NCBI GenBank assembly: GCA_030549495.1
Contig: JAUIRK010000775.1
Coordinates: forward strand, 62,001 to 126,000
DNA length: 64,000 bases
Direction: 5' to 3'
DNA from: Nectonema munidae
Lineage: Eukaryota > Nematomorpha > Nectonematoida > Nectonematidae
The position numbers and the translations under genes are program-made. Shown piece by piece: positions 1 through 11,573 of the stretch (the first letter of the stretch is position 1; the number at the start of each line of letters is the position of its first letter). The notes under the pieces are model-generated. The model worked only from the letters and a program-made list of their open reading frames with translations. It was not told the DNA's origin and did not search any database.

Positions 1-115
1 AGATGTTTGTCATATTTTTTAGGCTAATGAAATTTTTTTTAGAGGAGCTTGAGAAATAGTTAGGGCGGGGGGGGGGGGCTTGTGCCCCAAAACTTAATAG
101 GTAGCGCGGGCTCTG
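1..115 (+). mobile_element. 3' part of a non-autonomous hAT MITE (same family as 24539-24807)
   Basis: The sequence matches the right half of the complete 269-bp element at 24539-24807, including the ATATTTTTTAGG stretch, a poly-G run and the terminal GGTAGCGCGGGCTCTG. The element ends at 115. Its left half and left target duplication lie outside the window. Confidence 0.75.
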
Positions 116-1790
116 GTTTCCATCTATAATGATAAAACCATGAAGCAAAAAAATAATTAGTGTTCTTATTTTTGTCTTTAACTTGATTCACATCATAAAA
201 TAGAAAATAAACTTGTTTGAATCTTAATTAAAAGTTAATAAGCTGATTACAAATTGATGCTATATAAATAGGAAAAAATTTTCTCAAAATAATATTTTTA
301 CTCCTTTTTTAAGCACAAGTTCTTTATCTCCTAATATTCAAGACACATTTGCTAAGATTGTATTTTATAATTGTCTTTTAATTATCTTTAAAATCTTTTT
401 TAAGACTTTTTCTTCCTTACAATAGCTCTAAATACGCCAATATTTTCTTTGGGGTTAAAATGATCCAAATATTCAAAACATTTGTTTTATGAGATGTATT
501 CGAAGCTTACTTATCCAAAATAATCAGAAAAACTCCCTACCAACTAATCCAAAAGTACCAAAGTTTTTTGGAAACAAATCCCATGACTTATTATTATCGG
601 AAAGAATAAATTTTGGAATGTGTCAAAATTTCCCAAAAATAAAATCCGATGCTTTTATTTTCAGAATTTTTTTTTATTAAAAATAAAAAAATTATTTTTG
701 AAAAAACTTTTGAATTATATTTATTCAAAAATGCGTTTAATTTTAATTTTTTTTAAATATTTTTGTGATAATTTCATTTTTTTGTAAAAAAATTTTATTT
801 AGCAAAAATTATTGTTCAAATTTTTCCTAAAAATAGGCCTGAGGTATTTTTTGGAAGGTGTGCTTTTTGAAAAACTCTGGTAGTAAGAAGAGCGGCCCTG
901 GAGTCACAAAATGGCGGAAGTAAAAGTTTTTCCGTTTTTTACTTTATTGAATAAGTGATCTATTGAAGAAGAAGTTCATGTCATTAGAAAAAATGTTAGA
1001 TTTTATTATGTAGACAAAAGTACACACAAGTATGCGTTTTAATGGGGTGATATCCTACATTTATTTACAGAGAGAAATATAACTAGATATTTAATAATAA
1101 TGATTGATATATAAAGATAAGTTGCACGCAATTAAGTCTTATTAAAGTTGCGATGTTAATTCAGGAAGATAGTGATTTGAGTAAAGCTAAATCTTAAAGA
1201 TCAATAAAAAGTAAAAAAAGTAAATGTAAATTTATTTGATAATAAATGGAAATTTCAATTTGTAAAAACTTTTAAGCACTCATTCGAACATTTGGAAATA
1301 AACTTTATGGGAGAAAAACTTCGCAATTCGCAAAGGGTCGACCAGAGTAATGTGACCGGGAAATAAGAGAAAAGTTGTGCACATGATGAATGACTTGAGT
1401 GACTTCATTTCGGATAGAAAACTTGACTGGAGATAAAAGGCCAAGAAGCCGCGTGATAACTAATTATTGAATAAGGGAAAATTGATCAAGGCTTTTAGCA
1501 TTGAAACTTCATTTTCAAACTTATTAATTTTCATTAATGACTTAATGAAAATACTTAATCAGAGTACTTGAAAAAAACATAAGTATCTTCAAATTATGCT
1601 CAATTTTAAACTGATACTAATTTAATCTCGTAAAAATTAACGTCCAATGCAGTACCACAACATTTTTTTAAATATACCTAATGAGTTATTTTTTATAGGT
1701 GCATAGATAGCACTACTTTTTGGATCAGTTTTATTTCCAGAAAATCTTTATAAAAGATAATGAAGCTAGATTAATGACTCCCATAGTCAA
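116..1790. other. AT-rich intergenic stretch
   Basis: I see no gene, only long A/T runs. A short segment around 840-910 (GGCCTGAGG to GCGGCCCTGG) is more GC-rich and could be a decayed transposon end, but no partner was found. Confidence 0.6.
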
Positions 1791-1945
1791 TTAACCTCCC
1801 TCCCTCTGACCAACTATCCCGACCGGTTAATGACCAGAGTCGATATTATAAAATTATGATCGTCTGCGTTTATCAATGCTTTTTAATACAAATCGTCTGC
1901 TTTACATGAGATATCGTCTGATTATTCTGGTCGTTAGCGGGTTAA
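1791..1945. mobile_element. piggyBac-like TTAA MITE, copy A
   Basis: The element is bounded by TTAA at 1791-1794 and 1942-1945. The right end reads GGTCGTTAGCGGGTTAA; the left end has a diverged counterpart (GGTTAATGACCAG near 1825). The interior carries repeated ATCGTCTG motifs shared with copies at 5432, 37354 and 57739. TTAA duplication is the piggyBac signature. No transposase is present. Confidence 0.6.
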
Positions 1946-2250
1946 AACGCCTTAACCTGAGGTATATCGAGTTTACAACAAATACATAAGACTCAATCCC
2001 TAGAAGGTTTTACTAGACAGCCATTTAGAAAGAAAAATTTTCATACCATCTAGAACAGTGGTTCCCAAACTTTTTCTGATCGTTACTCACTTTTCATACA
2101 TGATCCTTGTCTATCGCCCCTACAACAATCATTTTTTTTTTTCTTCACTCTCTACTCTTTTTTATTGAGTGAAATAAAGGAACTTTATTAAACGAGAAAA
2201 ACACACACAAAATATAAAAAAGAGTTTTTGAAGCGTGAGAGGAGGAAAAG

Positions 2251-2275
2251 CCTTCTCCAAAGACTTTGGAGAAGG
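2251..2275. repeat. Short perfect hairpin
   Basis: CCTTCTCCAAAG (2251-2262) and its reverse complement (2264-2275) are separated by one base. It lies just outside the left arm of the 279-bp inverted repeat, inside the same hAT element. Confidence 0.85.
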
Positions 2276-2329
2276 AAACTCTGCTCTTGTGATTGATCTT
2301 CAGGGTGGGCGGGTAGGGAGTTGAAGTCG

Positions 2330-2608
2330 AGGCAAGCAAAAGAAGAAGTGAATCAGTTCTTGCCATGCGCGCCCTTAAGTACTCCCTTCTGTAGACAGGA
2401 ATCCTGCGAGAATTGGAGAAGATCCGGTGTAAGGAGCTTTCCTAAGGGCGGAGATAGGAACCCTTCGCGCCAAGCAGCTCGTTCACACCAGTTGTCGACT
2501 GCTCATGAGGGGTGTCAGTTTTCCCAGTAAGCTGATAGGCTGGGAGTCGTCGATTGACAGGCCAAGAAGGAGGTGCAGTGGCCATCAGAGGCCCTATCTT
2601 CCAACGTA
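2330..2608 (+). repeat. Left arm of a 279-bp perfect inverted repeat
   Basis: Read by eye, this arm is the exact reverse complement of 2772-3050, with equal length and no gap noticed. It begins AGGCAAGCAAAAG and ends CTTCCAACGTA. GC content is roughly half, against under a third in the flanks. The open frames on either strand here are mirror images of each other, not genes. Confidence 0.92.
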
Positions 2609-2771
2609 TCCGGCTGACGAACCGTCTAGGACTCCGCCTACAGACACCGCGCACCAGATCAAGATTCTTGACTGCCAACTCTGGGGAAGCGCGACTCTCA
2701 CTAGGAAGATCCTTCCGGTTTGGGAAAAGTTCTGGATCAGTTCTGGCTTCTGGGATGCCGAAGGTCAAAAG
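2609..2771. other. Spacer of the 279-bp inverted repeat
   Basis: This 163-bp loop has the same high GC as the arms and no similarity to the surrounding hAT sequence that I can see. I do not recognise it. If transcribed through, the locus would form a 279-bp duplex with a 163-nt loop. Confidence 0.7.
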
Positions 2772-3050
2772 TACGTTGGAAGATAGGGCCTCTGATGGCC
2801 ACTGCACCTCCTTCTTGGCCTGTCAATCGACGACTCCCAGCCTATCAGCTTACTGGGAAAACTGACACCCCTCATGAGCAGTCGACAACTGGTGTGAACG
2901 AGCTGCTTGGCGCGAAGGGTTCCTATCTCCGCCCTTAGGAAAGCTCCTTACACCGGATCTTCTCCAATTCTCGCAGGATTCCTGTCTACAGAAGGGAGTA
3001 CTTAAGGGCGCGCATGGCAAGAACTGATTCACTTCTTCTTTTGCTTGCCT
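2772..3050 (-). repeat. Right arm of a 279-bp perfect inverted repeat
   Basis: This is the reverse complement of 2330-2608. It is flanked by ATCCAGTGGA. No clear target duplication surrounds the palindrome itself, so whether it arrived as a fold-back transposon or arose by local inverted duplication is open. Confidence 0.92.
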
Positions 3051-3541
3051 ATCCAGTGGATGGAAAAAGTTTATTAATCCTACGCTATGTGATTTAATCT
3101 TTGAATCCTACAAATTTGATAACATTGTAACAATTAAGTGCTTTAGTTGGGAGACAATTCTACTCAGTGTGAAGGGTGATGTTGCAATGATCGACAAGCT
3201 TCTTGATTCTTGGTTTTGTTTCATTTAAAGCACAACGTAGGTCATGGCTTCACGACAAGTCTGTTGCGATATTTCGTTTTAATGTAGAGTAGTTGAGAAA
3301 AGGCAGCAGCCTCACAGGAATAAGTTGCAGAAAATGGTAGAAGTTGGCGAAAAGCTAAGTCACATAAATTTGGATATGAAGCTGCCATTGATGACCAAAA
3401 AATCCTTCCCTCCACCGGCTATCTACCCGCTAAACTCCTCTGCTTTTATTTATGCATAGCCTCAGATTATGACCCCTTAAATTTTGCTTTATGGCTGCCC
3501 AGGGGGCCATGGCCCACAGTTTGGGAACAAATGATCTTGAA

Positions 3542-4287
3542 GGTTTCAGCCTGTATTATTTTAGTCAGAAGAAATTATGAAAACAGAAGTGGTAGAATTT
3601 TTAGGAAGTAGAGTCTGCAATGTGCATCTTTATACAATTTTTTTACTTTTCTTTTCAATTTTTTATCACAATTTCAACTATTAATTTTTTAATTTTTTAA
3701 ATTGACTTTTTCACAATTTTAAATTTATTTTAAGAGAATTTGCCTCTGAAACTCAACAGCGAAACAAGTAAAGTAATGTGAAAATTTTAGTTACAAGCCA
3801 AACATTTCTCTTAATCATATAAAATTAGAAAAATTCAAAATTATTGGTGGAGCGAAAGGCTTTTTCACGGCCCCCTTGAAATCACATTGGGCGCGTAGTC
3901 CCAATTAATTATATGATTTTTGGGTGTAAATTTTTGCATCCCTATTTTTGTAACTATTATCATGTGCATTATCTGGAATAAGGTATGAATCTTTTTCAAC
4001 AAATTTCAACTTTTTTATATAGTTGTACATTTACGCAAAAGTCATTGAAAATGGTCATAGTGCATAAAGTGGACTTAGACGTTGTTTTGAAAAGCAAAAA
4101 GTTATGCAATTTCAGCTTATCTTCTAAGCAACTCAGTATACATCATTTCAATCGTGCTAATTTTTTCCAGGTATAAAATTTTTACAATACAAATTTTTAA
4201 ATAAAATGACATATGTGAAAAAAATACAAACACAATAAAATCAAAAAATTAAATTCAGATAGAATTGCAAAAAGAGAAAATAGAATT
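3542..4287. other. AT-rich intergenic stretch
   Basis: I see no coding signal. A GC-rich patch near 3850-3900 (GGCCCCCTTG, GGGCGCGTAG) may be a transposon remnant. Confidence 0.5.
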
Positions 4288-4295
4288 AAAAATGG

Positions 4296-4569
4296 CAGGG
4301 CTGGGCCTAGTGTTTGCGGGGCCCTATGCAAAATGGATTGCGCGGGGCCCACTGTGGGTAGGAAAAAAGTTTAAAAGTGAGAAATAAGATTTTGAAAAAA
4401 AGGGATTTGTTTTATTACTTTTTCATTAACACAAAATGACGATCAAAGTAACTTTACTTTGCGAACCTTGCGTTTAGCGAAATCATACAATATATCATCA
4501 AAATGAAAAATGAGAAGCGCGGGGCCCACTGCGGCCGCATAGGTTGCAGTGGCCTAAGGCCTAACCCTG
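4296..4569. mobile_element. Non-autonomous hAT MITE, 274 bp
   Basis: Termini CAGGGCTGGGCCTAG and (reverse complement of the right end) CAGGGTTAGGCCTTAG are flanked by a perfect 8-bp duplication AAAAATGG at 4288-4295 and 4570-4577. GC-rich subterminal GCGGGGCCCACTG blocks occur near both ends. It is too short to encode a transposase. Confidence 0.9.
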
Positions 4570-4577
4570 AAAAATGG

Positions 4578-5431
4578 TATATCATCTATGTAAATAAAGA
4601 TCTATAAAATGATGAAGATTATATTTTCCAATATAAGTCCATTGCGAGTATAGGACGAGGAGAAATTCTTTTCACGACGCCTACAAATTGGATCAACTCA
4701 AGTATGATGATGAGTCGTCGAGTTGAAAAACAAAGCAAACCACAGCCAAGCTTTCCTGCGTTGTGACGACCATCTTACGATTAATCTGACAGTGTTAACA
4801 ACAGAACGACTATTATAGACACACCTACCCCAAACGCTCTATAAATGAGTTAAGAGTTCCTCACATTTTAACTTTATTTATTGGAAAACAATTTACAAAA
4901 AATGAAAAATATAAATTTCCAATACACTTAACCACGAATATTTGGCTGCCGAATCAATCAGTTCACTACACATATTTCCTACTTCACGCGATATCCTAGA
5001 ACCAATGCGTAATTTTTTTTACAAATATAAAATATATCACAAATCAATACCTTTTGTAATTATGAAGGATGCAACACACACTTAACTTTCTTCTCACCAA
5101 CTGTAACTTTTCATCATTGTTCATCTTGAATAATTGCAGTGCAGAAAACTCTTATCAAGGTGTATGGATTTGACAATTACTCTTGACAATAAGCTGAGGG
5201 TGAAAGTATTGTTAACTTTCAATGAAAAAGCCCTTGACTTATATTCCAATATATGAGGTATTTAAAGAATACGAATCGATGCTTGTATCCGATTCGCAAG
5301 TTAAGAGTGGACTGTGCTCCGAGTTGGTACTCTCTTTGAAAATGTGTTGCCATTTTTTCACCCCCATCATTTAAAATTTTCAAAAAAAATTTATTTACAA
5401 TATTTTATAGGAGTTAAAAGTGTACACAATT
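4578..5431. other. Intergenic, mixed composition, possible promoter-like text
   Basis: 4640-4860 is less AT-rich than its surroundings and contains CTCTATAAATGAG near 4838. No ORF follows on either strand, so a promoter is only a possibility. The rest is AT-rich. Confidence 0.35.
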
Positions 5432-5565
5432 TTAACCCGTTAACGACCAGAATAACAATCAGACGATATCTAATGTAAAGCAGAAGATTTGTATTAAAGA
5501 GCTTTGATAAACGCAGACGATTTTATTTTTGTAAAGTGGTGACACGGAGTCGGGAAGATTCCGAC
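5432..5565. mobile_element. piggyBac-like TTAA MITE, copy B (right end decayed)
   Basis: It starts TTAACCCGTTAACGACCAG and carries CAGACGATATCTAATG and GCAGACGATTTT, matching the reverse complement of copy A along its length. The right boundary is approximate because no clean TTAA end is visible. Confidence 0.6.
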
Positions 5566-6325
5566 ACTAAAAAATCGCACTCCCACTCGATGCTATAAAT
5601 TCCAACAAATTTGGCTAAAGAAGAGCCAATGGATATGCTTACAAAAATTGAACTTCTTTTTTCATTATTTAAGATAATACGACTGGGGCTGCAATAATTT
5701 TATTAGAGGCCATTCCGAATCTGACTGCTAACTCTTCACCATCTCTGACTCCTGATCCCTGAGTAAACAAGTGCGGGGGGGGGGGGCACTTGCAGAAGCC
5801 CAACTTTTATAAACTCTGTACGACTCCAACTCTTTTGTCTACATAAGTATCTGAAGCATATCATACACAAACACTAGAGGATTAGTGCTACAGGGAATAA
5901 AATAAACGTTTTTCAAGGACTAACCCCTTGTAGAACTCAATTTTTTAGACATCCTGCTTCCTTATTGTTGTATATTTACAACAGCCAATTTTCATTTCTT
6001 GAGACACCCGTCCTCAAAGGGTTAAAGAGTAAATAGAAAAATATCCTGAAATATAACAAAAGTTTTAATCATAGGAGTCTGAGGCAGACATTTTACTTCC
6101 AACTCCCATCCTATCCTGGCCTCCCGACTGGAGCTCATTCATTTCCGGTCCTGCACCTGAAACCCCGTTCCTTATAAAATCGATAAAGGAATCCAATAAT
6201 GAAAGGGGTGATAGGAAGATAGCGAAATTTTGCATCAAGGCCCATTTCGATTCTTCTTGATTTAAAAAATGTACATCCATTATTGAAATATCAGACTTAG
6301 CGCATTCAGTCTTCATATTTAACTA
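5566..6325. other. Intergenic; one unidentified minus-strand ORF
   Basis: An 83-codon minus-strand frame (6065-6316) contains a Gly/Ser-rich end (GVSGAGPEMNELQSGGQD). It resembles no family I know and shows no splice signals, so it may be chance. A poly-G run lies near 5776. Confidence 0.35.
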
Positions 6326-6944
6326 CAGAGATTGGCTAACTACGGTCCATGGGTCGCATCAGGCCCTTAAAGGTTTTTAAGCCGACCGATGAGATAATGC
6401 ATTTAAGCTCACTCACCGTTTTAGTCCAATATAGTTAAAACAAGAAAAAAATTGAAAATAGATATTCAAACATCACGGTCATAATAACGTTCTTTTTTGA
6501 GATCGTATACTAAATTTTGAAGATTGAAGTTACTTTTAATTTATATTTATTGTTTCGTGTATAATAATAAGTGTGAATCTGGTAATTATTTTAAGAAATT
6601 TTTTTTATAATTAGGAATCTTTTTTCATGACCTTACAAATGGTTAAATAAATTTACACTAAAAATTAAGTTTTTTTATGAAGAAAAATAAATAGCTTTAT
6701 TATATGCTAAAAAGATGAATCAATAAATATTCAACGAAATTTAACTTTAAATATTAACAAAAATCATATTGTTCAGTTCTTTGAGACTTAATTGCCTTTG
6801 TTGTTTTAGGTATTGCCCATTTTACCTTGAACTCTTGTTTTAAATAGAATTAAATAGAAATTACCGAAGCCGTCCGTGTTCTCTTTGGGAACATTGGTAC
6901 TAAATGGGTTACGGGTGTAACTTTTTTGCGGTCCACCCCTAAAT
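6326..6944. mobile_element. Possible decayed non-autonomous hAT
   Basis: The left end CAGAGATTGGCTAACTACGG, followed by GTCCATGGGTCGCATCAGGCCC, closely follows the layout of the intact hAT at 27757. At the right, TTTTTTGCGGTCCACCCC resembles the inverted counterpart. Flanking 8-mers TTTAACTA (6318) and TTTAACAG (6945) match at 6 of 8. The right boundary is uncertain. Confidence 0.4.
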
Positions 6945-7670
6945 TTTAACAGAATGTAAGTTTATCAGTGACAAGTGATTAAAATATTCTTTGTAAGAGG
7001 AGATTTTAGAATCAAATTTGAAATAAACAGTTTTCTCTAGCTGTCATTCGCGCAGCACCCACTGAAGATTGACAGTACTAATGGGCTTCATTTTGACAGC
7101 CGGGGGGGGGGGTGCGAGGGGAGAAGCCCCTCTCCTCACTTTTTTCAAAAAAGTTTTCTTCTCTAAAGAAATTTTGAAATAATCTTTCAATTTAATTGGC
7201 AAGTTTGATAAATAAAAACGTATCAAACATTCGTATATATATTTTTAGATGTAAAATGAACACAAATAATATATGATCACTTTTAGAGAAATTCTTTAAA
7301 AATTATGTTTGATTTTCAAACCAAATTTTAAACACAAAATTTCAAATTAAAAATTTATATGTAATATCTAACATTACGCAAAGTTTGAATGAAAGAAAAA
7401 AAAACTTTAAATGAGTGAAAATAATCAACCAACTTGCACGTGTAAAACTAACTGAAACAAGAAGCCATCTTTTAAAGTTAGAATAAATAGCAAGCGCTAG
7501 CTTTTTGCTTTTTTTTTTCCTTGAATTTAGGTTGCTCCTTGTATATGACATCACTTGAGATCAAATAATTCATGTCAATAAAATAAAGTATAAATAAATT
7601 AATTAAAATTTAAAAATTAATAAATTTTTAATTATTAAAATTAAGTATTAATTAATTGGGTGCGAAGTTG
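6945..7670. other. AT-rich intergenic stretch
   Basis: It holds a poly-G run at about 7102 and long A/T runs. I see no gene. Confidence 0.5.
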
Positions 7671-7759
7671 TTTTACTAAAAAATTTCCTTGTGGGGGGTC
7701 CATAGCTTTCATCAACTTCTTAAAGGGGCCCATGTCTGAATAAAGGTTAAAAACCCCTG
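7671..7759 (-). mobile_element. Terminal fragment of a hAT element
   Basis: The text ends GGTTAAAAACCCCTG at 7759, the inverted form of a CAGGGGTTTTTAACC terminus, preceded by GGGGTCCATAGC and GGGGCCCATG blocks typical of hAT ends. No partner terminus or second CCGTAAAC duplication was found. Confidence 0.5.
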
Positions 7760-7767
7760 CCGTAAAC

Positions 7768-9669
7768 ATTTCGAAAAATCGGAATACGTTTCACGAAGGG
7801 TGATGATACATTTTCTCCATACGTTTCAGGACATTTTTCAAAGTCATGAGGCCTCGACCCCTCTACTAATCGAATTGGACCCACCGCTAAAAGAAATTGA
7901 TCCACAGCTAAAAGTATTATCCAAAGATTAACAAGCAAAAAAAGGAGTTGCCTTTTGGGTTAAATCCACGTGAATCCTTCATTTTATTTTTTAATTTTTT
8001 TTATAAAAATTTAAAACATTTTCCAACCTTAAGAGTTATTAAACTAGTTTAAAAAATTAAAAAGTTTAGCCATGCATTTTTCTTTTTGCATATAGCATTT
8101 GATTCGAAAATGTAAACGTAGGACTTGCGTTTTTAGGCTTTCCTTCGTTTTCAGGCATAATAACGAATAACCTTCTTAGCATAAAAATGGCCACGATACG
8201 ATTGTCGAGTGATTATCGAATCACTAAAGGAAAAAAATTACACGAAAGATCAAATTGAGATAGAATTAAGGAGTAAAATCAAGATACTGTAGAGAAAAGG
8301 GAACATCTAAAAGAGATTCATGTTAATATAGTTCCAGGGCAATTGTCCCCGATATAATCATTTTAAAAAAATCAAGAAAACATTTTAACTAATGAAAAAT
8401 TATCGAAAAAATTAATAAAAAAATTTGAAAAACCATCTAAAAATAAAAAATTTTGTAAACTATCATTTCAACATATCATACAACACTAACTCAAAAATTA
8501 AACATGTTTTTTTAAATGAACACATTTATTAAGTATATCGGCGGCAATTGTCCCGTAGTATAAATAGACTGAAAAGGGGGGAGCATGATAATGACTTGAA
8601 ATTATGAGGGTCTTTTCCATTTCGAAAAATTCAAAAAAAAGATAAAAGGTTTGCATGCATCAAGGATTGTTGCTATAAGTGAAAAGAAGGAGACGGTATT
8701 TTTTATCATTAAATGTACAAAATAATCAAACAATAGAGCAGAAGTATTAATAATAATAATAATAATCAAACACTACTTGAAGGAGGAAAAAGCAAGTTCA
8801 CGCACACGTCATCATATCTCCTTTCTGGCAAGAAACAAGATAACCCCACACGTTCTACTATGCATCATATAATGCAACAACAACAACAAAACAACATTCA
8901 CACTTCAAACACTAACTCAGAGGAGATATAGGAATGCATGGATAGGCGGAAAGGATATCTCGTCGTAGAAGATAGGCAAGGCATAAAGAGAATGGGGGAG
9001 ATGAAATGAAGAATACAATTTCCTTTAAAAGCTTTCTTTCATTTGAAAATATGATGGTAGTTATTGATGTTATTTCTTGGGGAGTGTATTTATTTGCTTT
9101 ATAAGTAGTGATGAAAATGATGATCATAAGAAGTCAGCAGTTAGTAGCAAAAGTATATGTTTAAAATGGTGGATACAAAAAATAAAATGTTAGAAATATA
9201 ATTCGTGGGAGTTTAAATCATTAGAACTAATTACAAAGTAAGAAAAATACTTTCGTGAGTACATATAATAAAAATTGGGGATAAAAAGTGAAACTGTACA
9301 ATATAATTTTGATCATACATCAGATGCATACAAAAACATACACAACCAAGCACACATACACATGATATATGTGTGTAGGTAATTTACAAAGAAAGAGTGG
9401 TCGAAATAATTAATACATTGCTTTCATAGAAAAGAATAAAATATGAGATTAGTAGCTAAAATTGGAGATTTGGAATTGAGGTTACGGTACAAAATATTTA
9501 AAAATATATACAAGGAAACAAATGAGAAAAGTTGAAAACTTCTTTGATACAGCACAACTAAAAGATTTAAAAAAGTGAGTGTGTTTTAAAATATGGAAAG
9601 GAGACATTTGAAATGAAACATTAAAATATTATTCAAAGTTTGAATATGATAAAGAAATGGTTGTTTCCT
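7768..9669. other. Intergenic and probable 3' UTR of the zinc-finger gene
   Basis: 7768-9000 shows only AT-rich text and an AAT microsatellite near 8748-8764. The part next to 9670 may be transcribed as the 3' untranslated region of the minus-strand zinc-finger gene; TTTATT at 9089-9094 would read AATAAA on that strand. Confidence 0.4.
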
Positions 9670-11085
9670 TTAGGAGTAAAACTGATATTTCATAGCGAGT
9701 TCAGAAACAGAAGTGGTGCTGATGTAAGGCAACAACTTATTTGTTTGATATATCAAGCCTTGCGTATTATTCTTTGCATAAAAGTTCTCTGCATTAGCAT
9801 TACTAGTCGTACCTCTCAGTTGTTCTAGGAAAGAATGCCTCATTGGCGGTTGCGGAATAAAGTAGGTATTCAGTAGAGATGCTTTACTCTTAGAATCGGG
9901 AAGGGGGGAATCGGTTGTGTTTACAATACTTAATTGATTGTTAATATTGTTATTATTGATAGTAACATTGATATTATTACTAACAGTATTATTGATGATT
10001 GAGAAAAGAATTGGAGTGGATGTAGGCATGGAAGAAAGGAAGTTTGGGTGTTTATTATGAAGCATATTATGTTGATTGTGACTTTTGTTAATTAGAGGCA
10101 AGGGGTTAGGAGGAAAGGAAATGTTTGAAACTTTTGAGGATGTGAAAAAATGGGGAAAAGAAACTTGGGAAAGCGCGAGATTGGGTGTAGACTTAGAAGA
10201 TGGATAAAAAGCAGGAATATCTGATAATAGGCGAAAATCACAAACATCAGACATATCGTGAGAGAGATTTACAACTTGGGAAATATATGATGGAGCAGAA
10301 GTTAAAGCATGTGTCTTTCCTTTTCCTGTCGTTATGCTGTTAGAAAGGGCTCTATTATTGATATTAGCATTTGTGTAGCAAACAGATTGTAAAGAACTTT
10401 CGGAGCAATGATCACTCAGAGAGTATGGCTGACAACTTTTCAGAATTGTTTTTGTTTTGTTAGATGCTGATGAAGCAACATTAGAATGTTTTGCAGTTCT
10501 ATGTTTTTTAAGAGTAGAAATACGAGAATAACTAATCCCGCAAATATCACATAAAAAGGATTGATGTTCACTTCTATTGTGCCTGGCTAGTTTTATTTTA
10601 GAAGGAGATATAAACGAACACAAACTACAATTATAAGAGGAAGACACTGGTAAAGAAGTGAAAGAAGCAAATAAAGACATCTTTCTTTCCGTTTTTGGTT
10701 TAGAGACAATCACGGGTTCTTCTTTTTTAATTTGGATAGGGCTAACAAGAGAAACAATAGGAGTAACAGGAGGATTGTCTTTGGATGGAGATATATCATT
10801 CAGATCTTTCATTTTATGTTGTCTTTGAACATGACGTTTTAACAATCTCTTAGTTATTGTGACATACGGGCATCTGGGACAATCAAATTTGGCTTTATTG
10901 TAGTGAACGATTTTATGACTTCTAAATTTTATCACATTAAAAGTCGTATATTCGCATGAAGAACACATGTATAAATGTAGACCTTTCTCATGATAATTAA
11001 TATGTCTTTTTAAGACAAAGTCACAGGATGCTTTAAAAGAACAATAAATACAAGGAAACTTGTCTAATTTTTTGGTTGAAGACAT
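9670..11085 (-). CDS. C2H2 zinc-finger protein, 471 aa
   Basis: A single uninterrupted frame with five C2H2 fingers, presumably a nuclear DNA-binding regulator. Fingers by Cys/His position: C12-C15-H28-H32, C41-C44-H57-H61, C69-C72-H85-H90, C153-C156-H169-H174 and C179-C182-H195-H200. Three are N-terminal and two follow a 60-residue linker that contains IKKEEP (about 119-124), a good sumoylation consensus. The C-terminal 270 residues are Ser/Asn/Thr-rich and low in complexity, with Asn clusters near the end; such tails are often disordered. An in-frame stop (TAG) lies shortly upstream of the ATG, directly after a TTATTTG stretch that could instead be a splice acceptor, so an upstream exon is possible. 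Not assigned to a named orthologue. It is the only clearly intact host gene on one exon, and no transposon interrupts it. Confidence 0.88.
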   Translation of the reverse strand: MSSTKKLDKFPCIYCSFKASCDFVLKRHINYHEKGLHLYMCSSCEYTTFNVIKFRSHKIVHYNKAKFDCPRCPYVTITKRLLKRHVQRQHKMKDLNDISPSKDNPPVTPIVSLVSPIQIKKEEPVIVSKPKTERKMSLFASFTSLPVSSSYNCSLCSFISPSKIKLARHNRSEHQSFLCDICGISYSRISTLKKHRTAKHSNVASSASNKTKTILKSCQPYSLSDHCSESSLQSVCYTNANINNRALSNSITTGKGKTHALTSAPSYISQVVNLSHDMSDVCDFRLLSDIPAFYPSSKSTPNLALSQVSFPHFFTSSKVSNISFPPNPLPLINKSHNQHNMLHNKHPNFLSSMPTSTPILFSIINNTVSNNINVTINNNNINNQLSIVNTTDSPLPDSKSKASLLNTYFIPQPPMRHSFLEQLRGTTSNANAENFYAKNNTQGLIYQTNKLLPYISTTSVSELAMKYQFYS

Positions 11086-11573
11086 AAATAATAATAATCC
11101 AACATCAAGCTACAAATAAAACGTTCTGAAATTTTATTAAAAATTAGGTTAATTTAAAAAGTTTAAAAGAAGTTTAGAAACAGTTTACTTATAAAATAAA
11201 AATAATTATCCATAGGGAAGTACGAATCAAAATAATTAGACCATTATTTCATTGGAAGCAAAATATAATATAAAAAAAAATTAAATAAAAACTTACAATT
11301 TTAATAAAATTAAATAGCTATATAATGATTATTTGTCTATAAAATAATATATAAAAAATAAATAATATACATTAATCTTTTTAATATATGAAAATAGAAC
11401 TTGAAATATTATTTATATTTATTAAAGAAAAAAAAGAGTAATAGATCATGTAAACAACTAATCAAAGATTGGTTATTGTCATTTTTTCATTTTACATAAA
11501 AATAGGTTGATTTCAATTATGCAGTCATTCATTTAGAAAAAAATAGGAGGGATTATAAAGAGAGTAATATAAC
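11086..11573. other. 5' flank of the zinc-finger gene
   Basis: Very AT-rich, no ORF. Two possible acceptors (TTTCAG and TTTGTAG on the minus strand, within 50 bases of the ATG) would fit a spliced 5' leader. No TATA box stands out from the general AT background. Confidence 0.35.

Larger units (their letters stand above)
2056..3533. mobile_element. Non-autonomous hAT element carrying a giant inverted repeat
   Basis: The left terminus CAGTGGTTCCCAAAC at 2056 pairs with the right terminus GTTTGGGAACAAATG ending at 3533. The flanking 8-mers ATCTAGAA (2048-2055) and ATCTTGAA (3534-3541) match at 7 of 8 positions, as expected for an aged hAT target duplication. No transposase ORF survives. Between the hAT arms lies foreign-looking GC-rich sequence with a 279-bp perfect palindrome (separate entries). 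The 3051-3533 part may be residual hAT sequence. Confidence 0.75.

Noticed and set aside
67-79. Poly-G runs (also near 5776, 7102, 24748, 25058, 40698, 50738) as possible regulatory G-quadruplexes
   Set aside because: Single homopolymer runs, mostly inside element ends; length may also be affected by sequencing.
2321-3032. Several overlapping ORFs of 60-121 codons on both strands
   Set aside because: They come in mirror pairs because the locus is a perfect inverted repeat. No domain is recognisable and the GC-rich text simply lacks stops.
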